Source: Flavobacterium ammonificans (lineage in GTDB: Bacteria > Bacteroidota > Bacteroidia > Flavobacteriales > Flavobacteriaceae). Taken from it: a stretch of 64,000 bases of DNA. Below are positions 40,845 to 50,739 of the stretch, piece after piece (within the stretch, counting starts at the first letter, position 1; the number at the start of each line of letters is the position of its first letter). The notes beneath the pieces are model-generated. The model saw nothing but the letters and a program-made list of their open reading frames with translations, ran no database searches and was not told the DNA's origin. The stretch is from the NCBI RefSeq assembly GCF_020886115.1, contig NZ_AP025185.1:1178001-1242000 (forward strand), written 5' to 3'. The position numbers were made by a program, and so were the translations under genes.

Positions 40845-41669
40845 ATGTCAGTTAGAAAATTAAAACCTATTACCCCAGGTCAGCGATTTAGAGTTGTGAA
40901 TGGTTATGACGCCATTACAACTGATAAGCCGGAACGCTCTTTGATAGCGCCGATAAAAAACTCTGGAGGTAGAAATAGTCAAGGAAAGATGACCATGCGT
41001 TATACGGGTGGTGGTCACAAGCAGAGATATCGTATTATTGATTTTAAACGTACTAAAGAAGGAATTCCTGCTACGGTTAAATCAATCGAATACGATCCAA
41101 ATCGTACTGCGTTTATCGCTTTATTAGCTTATGCTGATGGAGAGAAAACTTATGTTATTGCACAAAACGGATTGAAAGTGGGTCAGAAATTAGTTTCTGG
41201 ACCAGAATCTCAACCTGAAATTGGTAATACATTGCCATTAAGCAGAATTCCATTAGGAACTGTTATTTCATGTATTGAGTTGCGTCCAGGTCAAGGAGCA
41301 GTTATTGCTCGTTCAGCTGGAACATTCGCTCAATTAATGGCAAGAGATGGAAAATATGCTACAATTAAAATGCCATCAGGAGAAACAAGATTAATCTTGT
41401 TAACCTGTTCAGCTACAATTGGAGCAGTTTCTAATTCTGATCATCAATTAGTTGTATCTGGTAAAGCAGGTAGAACAAGATGGTTAGGAAGAAGACCTAG
41501 AACAAGACCTGTTGCAATGAACCCTGTCGATCACCCAATGGGTGGTGGTGAAGGACGTTCTTCTGGTGGACATCCACGTTCAAGAAATGGAATACCAGCT
41601 AAAGGTTATAGAACTCGTTCTAAGAAAAACCCGAGTAACAAGTATATCGTAGAACGTAGAAAGAAATAA
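40845..41669 (+). CDS. rplB: Large ribosomal subunit protein uL2
   Basis: This 274-residue protein has the RNA-binding domain ([22 protein letters not shown], from about residue 43, and [18 protein letters not shown]) and the C-terminal [20 protein letters not shown], including the histidine near the peptidyl-transferase centre. Length and order are normal. Confidence 0.98.
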   Translation: MSVRKLKPITPGQRFRVVNGYDAITTDKPERSLIAPIKNSGGRNSQGKMTMRYTGGGHKQRYRIIDFKRTKEGIPATVKSIEYDPNRTAFIALLAYADGEKTYVIAQNGLKVGQKLVSGPESQPEIGNTLPLSRIPLGTVISCIELRPGQGAVIARSAGTFAQLMARDGKYATIKMPSGETRLILLTCSATIGAVSNSDHQLVVSGKAGRTRWLGRRPRTRPVAMNPVDHPMGGGEGRSSGGHPRSRNGIPAKGYRTRSKKNPSNKYIVERRKK

Positions 41670-41675
41670 TAAGAT

Positions 41676-41954
41676 ATGGCACGTTCATTAAAAAAAGGAC
41701 CTTTCGTTCATTATAAGTTAGACAAGAAAGTTCAAGAAAACATTGAAAAAGGTGGTAGTGGAGTTGTTAAGACATGGTCTAGAGCTTCAATGATCACTCC
41801 AGACTTTGTTGGACAAACAATCGCAGTTCATAACGGTCGTCAGTTTGTACCAGTTTACGTTACAGAAAACATGGTAGGTCACAAATTAGGAGAATTTTCA
41901 CCAACAAGATCTTTTAGAGGTCACGCTGGAGCAAAAAATAAAGGTAAAAAATAA
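41676..41954 (+). CDS. rpsS: Small ribosomal subunit protein uS19
   Basis: This 92-residue protein starts [19 protein letters not shown], with [22 protein letters not shown] and [17 protein letters not shown] toward the C-terminus. It binds 16S rRNA in the head with uS13. It follows rplB by 6 bp. Confidence 0.98.
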   Translation: MARSLKKGPFVHYKLDKKVQENIEKGGSGVVKTWSRASMITPDFVGQTIAVHNGRQFVPVYVTENMVGHKLGEFSPTRSFRGHAGAKNKGKK

Positions 41955-41960
41955 GAAGCA

Positions 41961-42371
41961 ATGGGAGTTCGTAAAAGAGAAACAGCAGACGCAAGAAAAG
42001 AGGCTAATAAGTCACTAGCTTTTGCAAAATTGAATAACTGCCCTACTTCACCTAGAAAAATGCGCTTAGTTGCGGACTTGGTAAGAGGTCAGAAAGTGGA
42101 AAGAGCACTTAATATATTAAGATTTAGCTCAAAAGAAGCTTCAAGAAAATTAGAGAAACTATTATTATCTGCAATCAATAACTGGGAGCAAAAAAATAGT
42201 GAAGGTAATGTTACTGAAGCAGGCTTATTTATAAAAGAGATCAGAGTAGATGGTGGTATGATGTTGAAAAGACTTCGTCCAGCTCCACAAGGTCGTGCAC
42301 ACAGAATTAGAAAACGTTCTAACCACGTAACAATCGTGTTAGGAGCTATTAATAACACACAAAGCAATTAA
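41961..42371 (+). CDS. rplV: Large ribosomal subunit protein uL22
   Basis: This 136-residue protein contains [18 protein letters not shown] near the start and the tunnel-lining hairpin segment [21 protein letters not shown] (split near 98-118). The arginine-rich loop is the usual position of macrolide-resistance changes, and is intact. It has an extra ~17-residue N-terminal region ([16 protein letters not shown]) common in this phylum. Confidence 0.97.
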   Translation: MGVRKRETADARKEANKSLAFAKLNNCPTSPRKMRLVADLVRGQKVERALNILRFSSKEASRKLEKLLLSAINNWEQKNSEGNVTEAGLFIKEIRVDGGMMLKRLRPAPQGRAHRIRKRSNHVTIVLGAINNTQSN

Positions 42372-42376
42372 TAAAG

Positions 42377-43132
42377 ATGGGACAAAAGACAAATCCAATT
42401 GGAAATAGACTTGGTATCATCAGAGGATGGGACTCTAACTGGTATGGTGGAAATGATTATGGCGATAAATTAGCCGAAGATCACAAAATCAGAAAGTACA
42501 TCCATGCTCGTTTATCAAAAGCTAGTGTATCAAAAGTAATCATCGAGAGAACTTTGAAACTTGTAACCGTTACTATCACAACTGCTAGACCTGGTATCAT
42601 TATCGGAAAAGGTGGGCAAGAGGTAGACAAGTTGAAAGAAGAACTTAAGAAAATTACTGACAAAGAGGTTCAAATTAACATCTTTGAAATCAAAAGACCT
42701 GAACTTGATGCTTATTTAGTTGCAACAAGTATCTGTCGTCAAATCGAGAGTCGTATTTCTTACAGACGTGCAATCAAAATGGCTATTGCTGCTTCTATGC
42801 GTATGAACGCTGAAGGTATCAAAGTTTTGATTTCTGGTCGTTTGAATGGAGCTGAGATGGCGCGTTCAGAAGGTTTCAAAGAAGGTAGAATTCCTCTATC
42901 AACTTTCAGAGCCGATATTGATTATGCTTTAGCAGAAGCGCATACTACTTATGGTAGAATGGGTATTAAAGTATGGATCATGAAAGGTGAAGTTTATGGA
43001 AAGAGAGATCTTTCTCCGCTTGCTGGAATGGACAAAAAACAATCTGGTGCAGGTGGTAAAGGTGGAGATGCTCCTAGAGGCAAATCTAACTTTAATAAAG
43101 GTGGAAAACCAGACGCTCGTAAAAGAAAGTAA
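42377..43132 (+). CDS. rpsC: Small ribosomal subunit protein uS3
   Basis: This 251-residue protein has the KH domain ([21 protein letters not shown] near 74-94) and the C-terminal RPD core with [20 protein letters not shown]. The tail after about residue 215 is an extension rich in Gly and Lys ([19 protein letters not shown]), longer than the E. coli protein (233). It forms part of the mRNA entry channel. Confidence 0.97.
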   Translation: MGQKTNPIGNRLGIIRGWDSNWYGGNDYGDKLAEDHKIRKYIHARLSKASVSKVIIERTLKLVTVTITTARPGIIIGKGGQEVDKLKEELKKITDKEVQINIFEIKRPELDAYLVATSICRQIESRISYRRAIKMAIAASMRMNAEGIKVLISGRLNGAEMARSEGFKEGRIPLSTFRADIDYALAEAHTTYGRMGIKVWIMKGEVYGKRDLSPLAGMDKKQSGAGGKGGDAPRGKSNFNKGGKPDARKRK

Positions 43133-43151
43133 ATTTTTAAACTAAAGAAAA

Positions 43152-43577
43152 ATGTTACAGCCTAAAAGAACAAAATACCGTAAGGTACAGAAAGGTAAAA
43201 TGAAAGGAAACTCTCAAAGAGGGCATGAACTTTCTAATGGAATGTTTGGTATTAAATCTGTACATGAAGATGGAATGTTCTTAACCTCTCGTCAAATCGA
43301 AGCTGCACGTATTGCTGCAACTCGTTACATGAAGAGAGAAGGACAATTATGGATCAAAATATTTCCAGACAAACCAATCACTAAGAAACCTCTTGAAGTA
43401 CGTATGGGTAAAGGTAAAGGAGCCGTTGAATATTGGGCTGCCGTTGTTAAACCCGGAAGAATCATGTTTGAAGTTGGTGGAGTACCTTTGTCAGTTGCAA
43501 AAGAGGCGTTACGTCTTGCAGCACAAAAACTTCCAGTAAAAACTAAATTCGTTGTTGCGAGAGATTTCGAAGCATAA
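43152..43577 (+). CDS. rplP: Large ribosomal subunit protein uL16
   Basis: This 141-residue protein starts [19 protein letters not shown] and contains [21 protein letters not shown] and [19 protein letters not shown]. It lies by the A-site tRNA elbow on the 50S. Order and length are standard. Confidence 0.98.
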   Translation: MLQPKRTKYRKVQKGKMKGNSQRGHELSNGMFGIKSVHEDGMFLTSRQIEAARIAATRYMKREGQLWIKIFPDKPITKKPLEVRMGKGKGAVEYWAAVVKPGRIMFEVGGVPLSVAKEALRLAAQKLPVKTKFVVARDFEA

Positions 43578-43589
43578 TCTAATTATATT

Positions 43590-43781
43590 ATGAAACAATC
43601 AGAAATAAAAAATCTTTCTGCAGCTGAGTTGCAAGAAAATCTTAGCCAGACTAAGAAAGCTTATGCTAACCTAAAATTGGCTCACGCTATCTCACCAATT
43701 GAGAATCCATTACAGATTAGAACTGTAAGAAGAACAATTGCAAGATTGGCGACTGAGCTTACAAAAAGAGAGTTACAATAA
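43590..43781 (+). CDS. rpmC: Large ribosomal subunit protein uL29
   Basis: This 63-residue, two-helix protein contains EIKNLSAAELQENLSQTKKAY and IRTVRRTIARLATELTKRE. It sits at the exit tunnel, next to uL23. It lies 12 bp after rplP. Confidence 0.96.
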   Translation: MKQSEIKNLSAAELQENLSQTKKAYANLKLAHAISPIENPLQIRTVRRTIARLATELTKRELQ

Positions 43782-43798
43782 TTGTAATCTGCTGAAAG

Positions 43799-44056
43799 AT
43801 GGAAAAAAGAAATTTAAGAAAAGAGAGAATTGGTGTTGTTACTTCTAACAAAATGGAGAAATCTATTGTTGTTGCTGAAGTACGTAAAGTAAAACACCCT
43901 TTATACGGTAAGTTCGTGTTGAAAACTAAAAAGTATCACGCACACGACGAAAAGAACGACTGTAACATTGGAGATACTGTAAGGATAAGTGAAACTCGTC
44001 CTTTGAGTAAAACAAAATGTTGGAGGTTAGTTGAAATCATTGAAAGAGCTAAATAA
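43799..44056 (+). CDS. rpsQ: Small ribosomal subunit protein uS17
   Basis: This 85-residue OB-fold protein contains [19 protein letters not shown] and [22 protein letters not shown] (split around 44-65). It binds the 16S central region. It is followed 2 bp later by rplN. Confidence 0.97.
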   Translation: MEKRNLRKERIGVVTSNKMEKSIVVAEVRKVKHPLYGKFVLKTKKYHAHDEKNDCNIGDTVRISETRPLSKTKCWRLVEIIERAK

Positions 44057-44058
44057 TT

Positions 44059-44427
44059 ATGGTACAACAAGAATCAAGACTAAAAGTAGCAGATAACACA
44101 GGAGCTAAAGAAGTTTTAACTATCCGTGTTTTAGGAGGTACCAAAAGAAGGTATGCCTCTGTTGGTGACAAGATTGTAGTTTCTATCAAAGATGCAACTC
44201 CTAACGGAAACGTTAAAAAAGGAGCTGTTTCAACTGCAGTTGTTGTACGTACCAAAAAAGAAGTGAGAAGAGCCGATGGTTCATACATCAGATTTGATGA
44301 CAACGCATGTGTGTTATTGAATGCTGCTGGTGAAATGAGAGGAACTCGTGTTTTTGGTCCGGTAGCAAGAGAACTTCGTGAAAAACAATTCATGAAAATT
44401 GTATCATTAGCACCAGAAGTGCTTTAA
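44059..44427 (+). CDS. rplN: Large ribosomal subunit protein uL14
   Basis: This 122-residue protein begins [19 protein letters not shown] and includes [24 protein letters not shown] (split near 77-100). It forms intersubunit bridge B8 and the RsfS docking site. Length is exactly typical. Confidence 0.98.
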
Positions 44428-44438
44428 TTCGTTTTAAG

Positions 44439-44753
44439 ATGATAAAGCTAAAAATAAAATCAGGAGACGTAGTAAGAGTTATTGCAGGTGACCATAAAGG
44501 TGCTGAAGGTAAAGTTTTACGCGTGTACCGTGAGAAAAACAAAGCGATCGTTGAAGGTGTAAACATGGTTTCGAAACATACTAAACCAAGTGCTAAAAAC
44601 CCTCAAGGTGGTATCGTTAAGAAAGAAGCTTCTATTCAAATTTCAAATATTGCTTTAATTGATCCTAAAACTAAAGGAACAACTAGAGTTGGTATTAGAG
44701 TAGAAGGAGATAAGAAAGTGAGATTTTCAAAAAAATCTAATCAAGTACTATAG
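44439..44753 (+). CDS. rplX: Large ribosomal subunit protein uL24
   Basis: This 104-residue KOW-domain protein has [21 protein letters not shown] at the N-terminus. It starts 50S assembly by binding 23S domain I. It ends in TAG that overlaps the GTG alternative start of rplE. Confidence 0.97.
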   Translation: MIKLKIKSGDVVRVIAGDHKGAEGKVLRVYREKNKAIVEGVNMVSKHTKPSAKNPQGGIVKKEASIQISNIALIDPKTKGTTRVGIRVEGDKKVRFSKKSNQVL

Positions 44754-44755
44754 TG

Positions 44756-45307
44756 ATGGCATATACACCTAGACTAAAAGAAGAATACAAGAGCAGAGTT
44801 ATTGCTGCTCTTAAAGAGGAATTCGGATATACAAACGTAATGCAAGTTCCAAAATTGGAAAAAATCGTTTTGAGCCGTGGAGTTGGTGCAGCTGTATCTG
44901 ATAAAAAATTAATCGACTATGCAGTTGATGAATTGACAAAGATCACTGGACAAAAAGCAGTTTCTACAATTTCTAAGAAAGACGTTGCGTCTTTCAAATT
45001 GAGAAAAGGAATGCCAATTGGAGCAAAAGTAACTCTTCGTGGAGAAAGAATGTATGAGTTTTTAGACAGACTTATTACTTCTGCTTTACCACGTGTTAGA
45101 GATTTTAGTGGTATCAAAGCTACTGGTTTCGACGGAAGAGGTAACTATAACCTTGGAGTGTTAGAGCAAATCATTTTCCCAGAAATTGATATTGATAAAG
45201 TAAACAAAATATCTGGAATGGATATCACATTTGTTACTACTGCTCAAACAGATAAGGAAGCAAAATCGTTATTGGCTGAACTAGGATTACCTTTTAAAAA
45301 GAATTAA
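44756..45307 (+). CDS. rplE: Large ribosomal subunit protein uL5
   Basis: The ATG at 44756 ([15 protein letters not shown], 183 residues) is preferred over an in-frame GTG 3 nt upstream that overlaps the rplX stop. The protein has [37 protein letters not shown] and [19 protein letters not shown]. It anchors 5S rRNA with uL18 and bL25. Confidence 0.97.
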   Translation: MAYTPRLKEEYKSRVIAALKEEFGYTNVMQVPKLEKIVLSRGVGAAVSDKKLIDYAVDELTKITGQKAVSTISKKDVASFKLRKGMPIGAKVTLRGERMYEFLDRLITSALPRVRDFSGIKATGFDGRGNYNLGVLEQIIFPEIDIDKVNKISGMDITFVTTAQTDKEAKSLLAELGLPFKKN

Positions 45308-45310
45308 GAC

Positions 45311-45580
45311 ATGGCTAAAGAATCAATGAAAGCCCGCGAGGTGAAAAGAGAAAAAACGGTAGCAAAGTATGCTGAGAAAAGAAAAGCTTTGTTAGAAGCT
45401 GGAGATTTCGTAGGTTTGCAAAAATTACCAAAAAATGCTTCACCTGTTCGTTTACACAATCGTTGTAAATTAACTGGAAGACCAAGAGGATATATTCGTC
45501 AATTTGGTATTTCACGTGTAACATTCCGCGAAATGGCTAACAACGGGTTAATTCCTGGAGTTAAGAAAGCTAGCTGGTAA
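45311..45580 (+). CDS. rpsN: Small ribosomal subunit protein uS14 (zinc-free form)
   Basis: This 89-residue protein ends [20 protein letters not shown] followed by [20 protein letters not shown]. It is the long (C-) uS14, with only one Cys and no CxxC zinc knuckle. It is in the standard position between rplE and rpsH. A hairpin follows it. Confidence 0.97.
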   Translation: MAKESMKAREVKREKTVAKYAEKRKALLEAGDFVGLQKLPKNASPVRLHNRCKLTGRPRGYIRQFGISRVTFREMANNGLIPGVKKASW

Positions 45581-45606
45581 GAATAAAGAATTATAAATTG
45601 GTTTAA

Positions 45607-45635
45607 GGTTCGATGGCAGGGTGCCATCGAAAACC
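45607..45635 (+). promoter_or_regulatory. Hairpin between rpsN and rpsH
   Basis: A perfect 10-bp inverted repeat TTCGATGGCA / TGCCATCGAA with a 3-nt GGG loop, extended by outer GG-CC pairs, lies 21 bp before the rpsH ATG. There is no T-run, so it is unlikely to be a terminator. A ribosomal protein-binding leader structure is possible. Confidence 0.6.
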
Positions 45636-45655
45636 AAAACCGCAAATTGATACAT

Positions 45656-46054
45656 ATGTATACAGATCCAATTGCAGATTACTTGACGCGAGTTCGTAAC
45701 GCTGTGGCTGCAAACCACAAAGTTGTTGAAATTCCGGCATCTAATCTAAAAAAAGAGATTACAAAGATCTTATTTGATCAAGGGTATATCTTAAGTTATA
45801 AGTTTGAGCAGAATACCGTTCAGGGTTCTATCAAAATTGCTTTGAAGTATGATAAAGATACTAAAGAGCCTGTTATCAAAGATATCCAAAGAATTAGTAA
45901 ACCAGGTTTACGTAAATATGCAGGTGCTTCTAAAATTCCAAGAATCCTTAACGGATTAGGTATTGCGATTGTTTCTACTTCAAAAGGTCTTATGACTGGG
46001 AAACAAGCTAAGCAATTGAATGTGGGTGGTGAAGTAATTTGTTACGTATACTAA
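45656..46054 (+). CDS. rpsH: Small ribosomal subunit protein uS8
   Basis: The ATG at 45656 ([20 protein letters not shown], 132 residues) is preferred over a TTG at 45647. The C-terminus has [19 protein letters not shown] and GGEVICYVY, the 16S helix 21-binding region. In E. coli S8 represses the spc operon by binding rplE mRNA. A hairpin sits directly upstream here. Confidence 0.97.
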   Translation: MYTDPIADYLTRVRNAVAANHKVVEIPASNLKKEITKILFDQGYILSYKFEQNTVQGSIKIALKYDKDTKEPVIKDIQRISKPGLRKYAGASKIPRILNGLGIAIVSTSKGLMTGKQAKQLNVGGEVICYVY

Positions 46055-46072
46055 TATTAAAGACTATATAAG

Positions 46073-46615
46073 ATGTCAAGAATAGGTAAAAATCCAATTG
46101 TAATCCCTGCTGGTGTAACTGTAGAAGTTGCTGAAGGTATCGTTACAGTAAAAGGAAAGAATGGTCAACTAACACAGGAGTTTTCGGACGTAACTGTAAA
46201 AGTTGAAGACGGTCAAGTTCTAGTAGAAAGATCGTCTGATCAGAAAGACCAAAGAGCAAAACACGGTTTATACAGATCTTTAATCAACAACATGATTCAA
46301 GGTGTATCAACAGGTTTTACTAAAGAATTGGAATTGGTTGGAGTAGGTTATAGAGCTTCAAACCAAGGTCAAAAATTAGATTTAGCTCTTGGATATTCAC
46401 ATAATATCATTTTAGAAGTAGCTCCAGAAGTAAATGTGGAGACGATTTCTGAAAAAGGGAAAAACCCAATTGTGAAATTAACATCATTTGACAAACAACT
46501 TTTAGGTCAGGTAGCTGCGAAAATCAGAGGTTTCCGTAAGCCTGAGCCATACAAAGGAAAAGGTGTTAAATTCGTAGGTGAAGTATTAAGAAGAAAAGCA
46601 GGTAAATCAGCTTAA
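46073..46615 (+). CDS. rplF: Large ribosomal subunit protein uL6
   Basis: This 180-residue protein starts [19 protein letters not shown] and ends with [18 protein letters not shown] followed by [10 protein letters not shown]. It is made of two similar beta-sheet domains and lies near the factor-binding centre. Confidence 0.97.
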   Translation: MSRIGKNPIVIPAGVTVEVAEGIVTVKGKNGQLTQEFSDVTVKVEDGQVLVERSSDQKDQRAKHGLYRSLINNMIQGVSTGFTKELELVGVGYRASNQGQKLDLALGYSHNIILEVAPEVNVETISEKGKNPIVKLTSFDKQLLGQVAAKIRGFRKPEPYKGKGVKFVGEVLRRKAGKSA

Positions 46616-46626
46616 AAAATAAGATT

Positions 46627-46977
46627 ATGTCATTAACAAAATCTGATAGAAGACAGAGAATTAAATTCAGAATTAGAAAGATTGTTAGCGGTACTGCTGC
46701 TAAACCTAGACTTTCTGTTTTTAGAAGTAACAAAGAAATTTACGCTCAATTAATTGATGATGTAAATGGAGTTACTTTAATAGCTGCCTCTTCAAGAGAA
46801 AAAGAAATAGGTAAAGGTACAAACGTTGAAGTTGCTGCAGCAGTTGGAAAACTAGTTGGCGAAAAAGCGTTAAAAGCCGGTATTGATGCAGTAACTTTCG
46901 ATAGAGGAGGTTATTTATATCACGGTCGTATTAAATCATTAGCAGAAGGCGCGAGAGCTGCTGGACTTAAATTCTAA
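46627..46977 (+). CDS. rplR: Large ribosomal subunit protein uL18
   Basis: This 116-residue protein contains [20 protein letters not shown] (about 24-43) and the C-terminal [20 protein letters not shown], which binds 5S rRNA. It lies 11 bp after rplF. Confidence 0.97.
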   Translation: MSLTKSDRRQRIKFRIRKIVSGTAAKPRLSVFRSNKEIYAQLIDDVNGVTLIAASSREKEIGKGTNVEVAAAVGKLVGEKALKAGIDAVTFDRGGYLYHGRIKSLAEGARAAGLKF

Positions 46978-46983
46978 TATAGT

Positions 46984-47508
46984 ATGTCTAATAAATACAA
47001 AAATATAGAGTTAGTAAAATCAGCTGGTCTTGAATTGAAAGACCGTTTGGTGAGTGTAAATCGTGTTACTAAAGTTACAAAAGGTGGTAGAGCATTTGGT
47101 TTTTCTGCTATTGTAGTGGTAGGTGATGAAAATGGAGTGGTAGGTCACGGATTAGGAAAATCTAAAGATGTTTCTGAAGCAATTGCGAAAGCAGTAGAAG
47201 ATGCTAAGAAAAATTTAGTTCGTATTCCTTTGAATGGACAATCAGTTCCTCACGAACAAAAAGGTAAATTTGGTGGTGCACGTGTATTCTTAATTCCTGC
47301 CTCTCATGGTACAGGAGTTATTGCTGGTGGAGCTGTTCGTTCAGTTCTTGAATCAGTAGGTATTCACGATGTATTGTCTAAATCTCAAGGATCTTCAAAT
47401 CCTCACAACGTAGTAAAAGCAACTTTTGATGCTTTGTTACAAATGAGAAGTGCTCACACTGTTGCAAAACAAAGAGGAGTATCTTTAGAAAAAGTTTTTA
47501 AAGGTTAA
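46984..47508 (+). CDS. rpsE: Small ribosomal subunit protein uS5
   Basis: This 174-residue protein contains [20 protein letters not shown] (about 22-41), the [21 protein letters not shown] motif (split near 50-70) and [19 protein letters not shown]. It helps shape the mRNA channel and accuracy centre. Length and order are normal. Confidence 0.97.
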   Translation: MSNKYKNIELVKSAGLELKDRLVSVNRVTKVTKGGRAFGFSAIVVVGDENGVVGHGLGKSKDVSEAIAKAVEDAKKNLVRIPLNGQSVPHEQKGKFGGARVFLIPASHGTGVIAGGAVRSVLESVGIHDVLSKSQGSSNPHNVVKATFDALLQMRSAHTVAKQRGVSLEKVFKG

Positions 47509-47522
47509 TATTCAAGGAAATT

Positions 47523-47705
47523 ATGGCTAAATTAGTAGTAAAACAAGTTCGAAGCAAAATTAACTGTCCTCTTTCTCAAAAGAGAGGTTTAGAAGCTTTA
47601 GGTCTACGTAAAATGGGACAAGTTGTAGAGCATGATTCAAATCCTGCAATCCTTGGTATGATAAATAAAGTTAAACACTTAGTTTCCGTAGAGGAAGTTA
47701 AATAA
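47523..47705 (+). CDS. rpmD: Large ribosomal subunit protein uL30
   Basis: This 60-residue protein has [24 protein letters not shown] core (as [20 protein letters not shown]) and [20 protein letters not shown]. It is small but complete, and sits between rpsE and rplO as expected. Confidence 0.96.
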   Translation: MAKLVVKQVRSKINCPLSQKRGLEALGLRKMGQVVEHDSNPAILGMINKVKHLVSVEEVK

Positions 47706-47716
47706 CAATTATAGTT

Positions 47717-48169
47717 ATGAATTTAAGTAACTTACAACCTGCTGAAGGTGCTACACACAATCAAAATAAAAGATTAGGTAGAGGAGAAGGTTCTGGTAAA
47801 GGTGGTACTGCTGCACGTGGTCACAAAGGAGCTAAGTCTCGTTCTGGTTATTCTAAAAAGATTGGTTTTGAAGGTGGTCAAATGCCACTTCAAAGACGTG
47901 TACCTAAGTTTGGTTTCACAAACATCAACCGTAAAGAATACGAAGGTGTTAATTTAGATACTCTTCAATTATTAGTTGATAATGGAGTAATTACTGATAC
48001 TGTTGATATGGCAGTATATGTTGCTAATCGTTTGGCTACTAAAAATGAAATCGTTAAGATTTTAGGTAGAGGTGAATTGAAAGCAAAATTAAAAGTAACT
48101 GCTCATAAATTTACTGCTACTGCAAAAGCGGCTATTGAAGCTGCAGGTGGAGAAGCTGTAACATTATAA
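47717..48169 (+). CDS. rplO: Large ribosomal subunit protein uL15
   Basis: This 150-residue protein has the Gly-rich N-terminal tail (LGRGEGSGKGGTAARGHKGA) and FEGGQMPLQRRVPKFGF. It binds 23S rRNA late in assembly and links to secY in gene order. Confidence 0.97.
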   Translation: MNLSNLQPAEGATHNQNKRLGRGEGSGKGGTAARGHKGAKSRSGYSKKIGFEGGQMPLQRRVPKFGFTNINRKEYEGVNLDTLQLLVDNGVITDTVDMAVYVANRLATKNEIVKILGRGELKAKLKVTAHKFTATAKAAIEAAGGEAVTL

Positions 48170-48181
48170 TTTTCAATTAAG

Positions 48182-49528
48182 ATGAAGAAATTTATTGAAT
48201 CAATAAGTAATGTTTGGAAAATCGAAGAGTTAAAGAATCGTATTCTTATGACTCTTGGTTTGCTATTAATCTATCGATTTGGAGCTCAAGTTACGCTTCC
48301 AGGGATTGATGCTACACAATTGGCTAATTTAGCTGGTCAAACAAAAGACGGAATAGGTTCTATTTTGGATATGTTTACAGGTGGAGCTTTTTCTCAAGCG
48401 TCTGTTTTTGCTTTAGGTATTATGCCTTACATTTCTGCATCTATTGTAGTACAATTGATGGGTATGGCTATTCCTTACTTGCAGAAGCTACAAAGCGATG
48501 GTGAAAGTGGTAGAAAGAAGATCAATCAAATTACTCGTTGGTTAACAATTGGAATTACTTTACTTCAGGGGCCTACTTACATTTACAATTTATACAGAAC
48601 CTTACCTGGTAATGCTTTTTTATTAGGTTTTAATTCTTTTGAATTCTTATTTTCTTCAGTGGTTATTTTAACTACAGGAACCATATTTGCTATGTGGTTA
48701 GGAGAAAAAATTACTGATAAAGGAATTGGTAATGGTATTTCTTTGTTAATTATGGTAGGTATTTTAGCTCGTTTACCACAAGCTTTTATTCAAGAATTTA
48801 CAACTAGAGTAACTAACAATAATGGTGGACCAATGTTATTGGTAATTGAAATTATTGTTTGGTTGTTGGTAATTATTTCTTGTGTATTACTTGTTATGGC
48901 GGTTAGAAAGATACCTGTTCAATATGCTCGTCGTACATCAACTGGTGACTATGAACAAGACGTTATGGGTGGTAATAGACAATGGATTCCTTTGAAGCTT
49001 AATGCTGCTGGGGTTATGCCAATTATCTTTGCTCAGGCGATTATGTTTATTCCGGCTGCTGTCGCAGGTCTGTCTAAATCAGATGCATCTCAATCTATTG
49101 TTGGTGCTTTTAGTAATATGTTCGGATTGTGGTATAATATTGTTTTTGCAACATTAATTGTTGTGTTTACATTCTTTTACACTGCAATTACAGTTCCTAC
49201 TAACAAAATGTCTGATGATTTGAAAAGAAGTGGTGGATTTATTCCAGGTGTTAAACCAGGAGTTGAAACTTCAGATTTTCTTGATAAAGTGATGTCTTTA
49301 ATTACTTTCCCAGGATCTCTATTCCTAGCTTTGATTGCTGTGTTCCCAGCTATTGTAGTTAGTGTGATGGATGTTCAACAGTCTTGGGCTATGTTTTTTG
49401 GAGGTACCTCTTTAATTATTATGGTTGGTGTTGCTATTGATACGATGCAACAAATTAATTCTTACCTATTGAACCAACATTATGATGGTTTAATGAAAAC
49501 GGGTAAAAATAGAAAAGCAGTAGCGTAA
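48182..49528 (+). CDS. secY: Preprotein translocase subunit SecY
   Basis: This 448-residue protein has ten membrane segments. The signature regions include GGAFSQASVFALGIMPYISASI (from about 75), ITDKGIGNGISLLIMVGI (near 179-196) and QYARRTSTGDYEQDVMGG. It forms the protein-conducting channel with SecE and SecG. No map or adk gene follows, unlike many other bacteria: infA begins 3 bp later. Confidence 0.97.
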   Translation: MKKFIESISNVWKIEELKNRILMTLGLLLIYRFGAQVTLPGIDATQLANLAGQTKDGIGSILDMFTGGAFSQASVFALGIMPYISASIVVQLMGMAIPYLQKLQSDGESGRKKINQITRWLTIGITLLQGPTYIYNLYRTLPGNAFLLGFNSFEFLFSSVVILTTGTIFAMWLGEKITDKGIGNGISLLIMVGILARLPQAFIQEFTTRVTNNNGGPMLLVIEIIVWLLVIISCVLLVMAVRKIPVQYARRTSTGDYEQDVMGGNRQWIPLKLNAAGVMPIIFAQAIMFIPAAVAGLSKSDASQSIVGAFSNMFGLWYNIVFATLIVVFTFFYTAITVPTNKMSDDLKRSGGFIPGVKPGVETSDFLDKVMSLITFPGSLFLALIAVFPAIVVSVMDVQQSWAMFFGGTSLIIMVGVAIDTMQQINSYLLNQHYDGLMKTGKNRKAVA

Positions 49529-49531
49529 CCT

Positions 49532-49747
49532 ATGGCAAAGCAATCAGCAATAGAACAAGACGGAGCCATTATTGAAGCATTGTCAAATGCAATGTTCCGT
49601 GTGGAGTTAGAAAATGGACACATTGTAATTGCTCATATTTCTGGAAAAATGCGTATGCATTACATCAAATTATTACCTGGTGATAAAGTGAAACTAGAAA
49701 TGAGTCCTTACGATTTGTCAAAAGCAAGAATTACTTATAGATATTAA
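49532..49747 (+). CDS. infA: Translation initiation factor IF-1
   Basis: This 71-residue OB-fold protein has [20 protein letters not shown] and [22 protein letters not shown] (split near 41-62). It binds the A site of the 30S subunit. It starts 3 bp after secY. Confidence 0.98.
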   Translation: MAKQSAIEQDGAIIEALSNAMFRVELENGHIVIAHISGKMRMHYIKLLPGDKVKLEMSPYDLSKARITYRY

Positions 49748-49761
49748 AAGATATTTCAACA

Positions 49762-49878
49762 ATGAAAGTAAGAGCATCAGTGAAAAAGAGAAGTGCCGAG
49801 TGCATTATCGTTCGTAGAAAAGGAAGATTATACGTAATCAACAAAAAGAATCCTAGATTTAAACAAAGACAAGGATAA
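49762..49878 (+). CDS. rpmJ: Large ribosomal subunit protein bL36 (zinc-free form)
   Basis: This small 38-residue gene starts [19 protein letters not shown] and ends PRFKQRQG. The zinc knuckle is missing: of the usual Cys-Cys-Cys-His ligands only one Cys (residue 14) remains, with Ser, Asn and Phe at the others. It is therefore the C- form. It is too short for ordinary ORF calling but is clear in position between infA and rpsM. Confidence 0.95.
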
Positions 49879-49880
49879 TT

Positions 49881-50255
49881 ATGGCAAGAATAGCAGGGGT
49901 AGATATCCCAAAAAACAAGAGAGGTGTTATAGCACTAACCTATATCTTTGGATTAGGAAAAAGTAGAGCAATTGAGATTTTAGAAAAAGCTCAAGTTAGC
50001 CAAGATAAAAAAGTTCAAGATTGGAATGACGACGAGATCGGAGCAATTCGTGAAGCCGTTTCAGCTTTCAAAATTGAAGGAGAATTACGTTCTGAGGTTT
50101 CTTTGAACATCAAACGTTTAATGGATATTGGTTGTTATAGAGGTATCCGTCATAGATCTGGTCTTCCATTAAGAGGACAAAGAACTAAAAACAACTCTAG
50201 AACAAGAAAAGGTAAAAGAAAAACTGTTGCTAACAAGAAAAAAGCAACTAAATAA
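49881..50255 (+). CDS. rpsM: Small ribosomal subunit protein uS13
   Basis: This 124-residue protein begins [21 protein letters not shown] and includes [16 protein letters not shown] and [21 protein letters not shown]. It forms intersubunit bridges B1a and B1b at the top of the 30S head. It starts 2 bp after rpmJ. Confidence 0.98.
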   Translation: MARIAGVDIPKNKRGVIALTYIFGLGKSRAIEILEKAQVSQDKKVQDWNDDEIGAIREAVSAFKIEGELRSEVSLNIKRLMDIGCYRGIRHRSGLPLRGQRTKNNSRTRKGKRKTVANKKKATK

Positions 50256-50263
50256 TAAGTAAT

Positions 50264-50647
50264 ATGGCTAAAGCAACTGCAAAAAAACGTAAAGTTATCG
50301 TTGAATCAACGGGAGAAGCTCATATTTCTGCTACTTTTAACAACATCATCATTTCTTTGACTAACAAAAAAGGTGAAGTTATTTCTTGGTCTTCAGCTGG
50401 TAAGATGGGTTTCAGAGGTTCTAAAAAGAATACTCCGTACGCAGCACAAATGGCAGCAGAAGATTGTACTAAAGTAGCTCTAGAAGCTGGACTTAAAAAA
50501 GTAAAAGTGTATGTTAAAGGACCTGGAAACGGACGTGAGTCTGCTATCCGTTCTTTACATAACGGTGGGATTGAGGTTACTGAAATCATTGATGTAACTC
50601 CAATGCCTCATAATGGATGTCGTCCTCCTAAAAGACGTAGAGTTTAA
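50264..50647 (+). CDS. rpsK: Small ribosomal subunit protein uS11
   Basis: This 127-residue protein contains [20 protein letters not shown] (about 19-38) and [19 protein letters not shown], ending [13 protein letters not shown]. It lines the platform near the E site. It precedes a 92-bp gap before rpsD that holds a hairpin. Confidence 0.98.
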   Translation: MAKATAKKRKVIVESTGEAHISATFNNIIISLTNKKGEVISWSSAGKMGFRGSKKNTPYAAQMAAEDCTKVALEAGLKKVKVYVKGPGNGRESAIRSLHNGGIEVTEIIDVTPMPHNGCRPPKRRRV

Positions 50648-50674
50648 TACTCAAAAATTAATTATAGTATAACT

Positions 50675-50726
50675 AGATAGGTTATAGATTATCGAAGGAT
50701 ATGACCTGAATTCATAATCTCTATCT
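50675..50726 (+). promoter_or_regulatory. Candidate S4 leader hairpin upstream of rpsD
   Basis: In the 92-bp rpsK-rpsD gap, AGATAG (50675-50680) pairs with CTATCT (50721-50726) and AGATTAT (50686-50692) pairs with ATAATCT (50714-50720), with a 5-nt bulge on one side and a 21-nt apical loop that contains GG and CC. No U-tract follows. Uncoupled distance, bulged stem and place before rpsD fit a ribosomal protein leader. Confidence 0.6.
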
Positions 50727-50739
50727 TAAACAATTTAAA

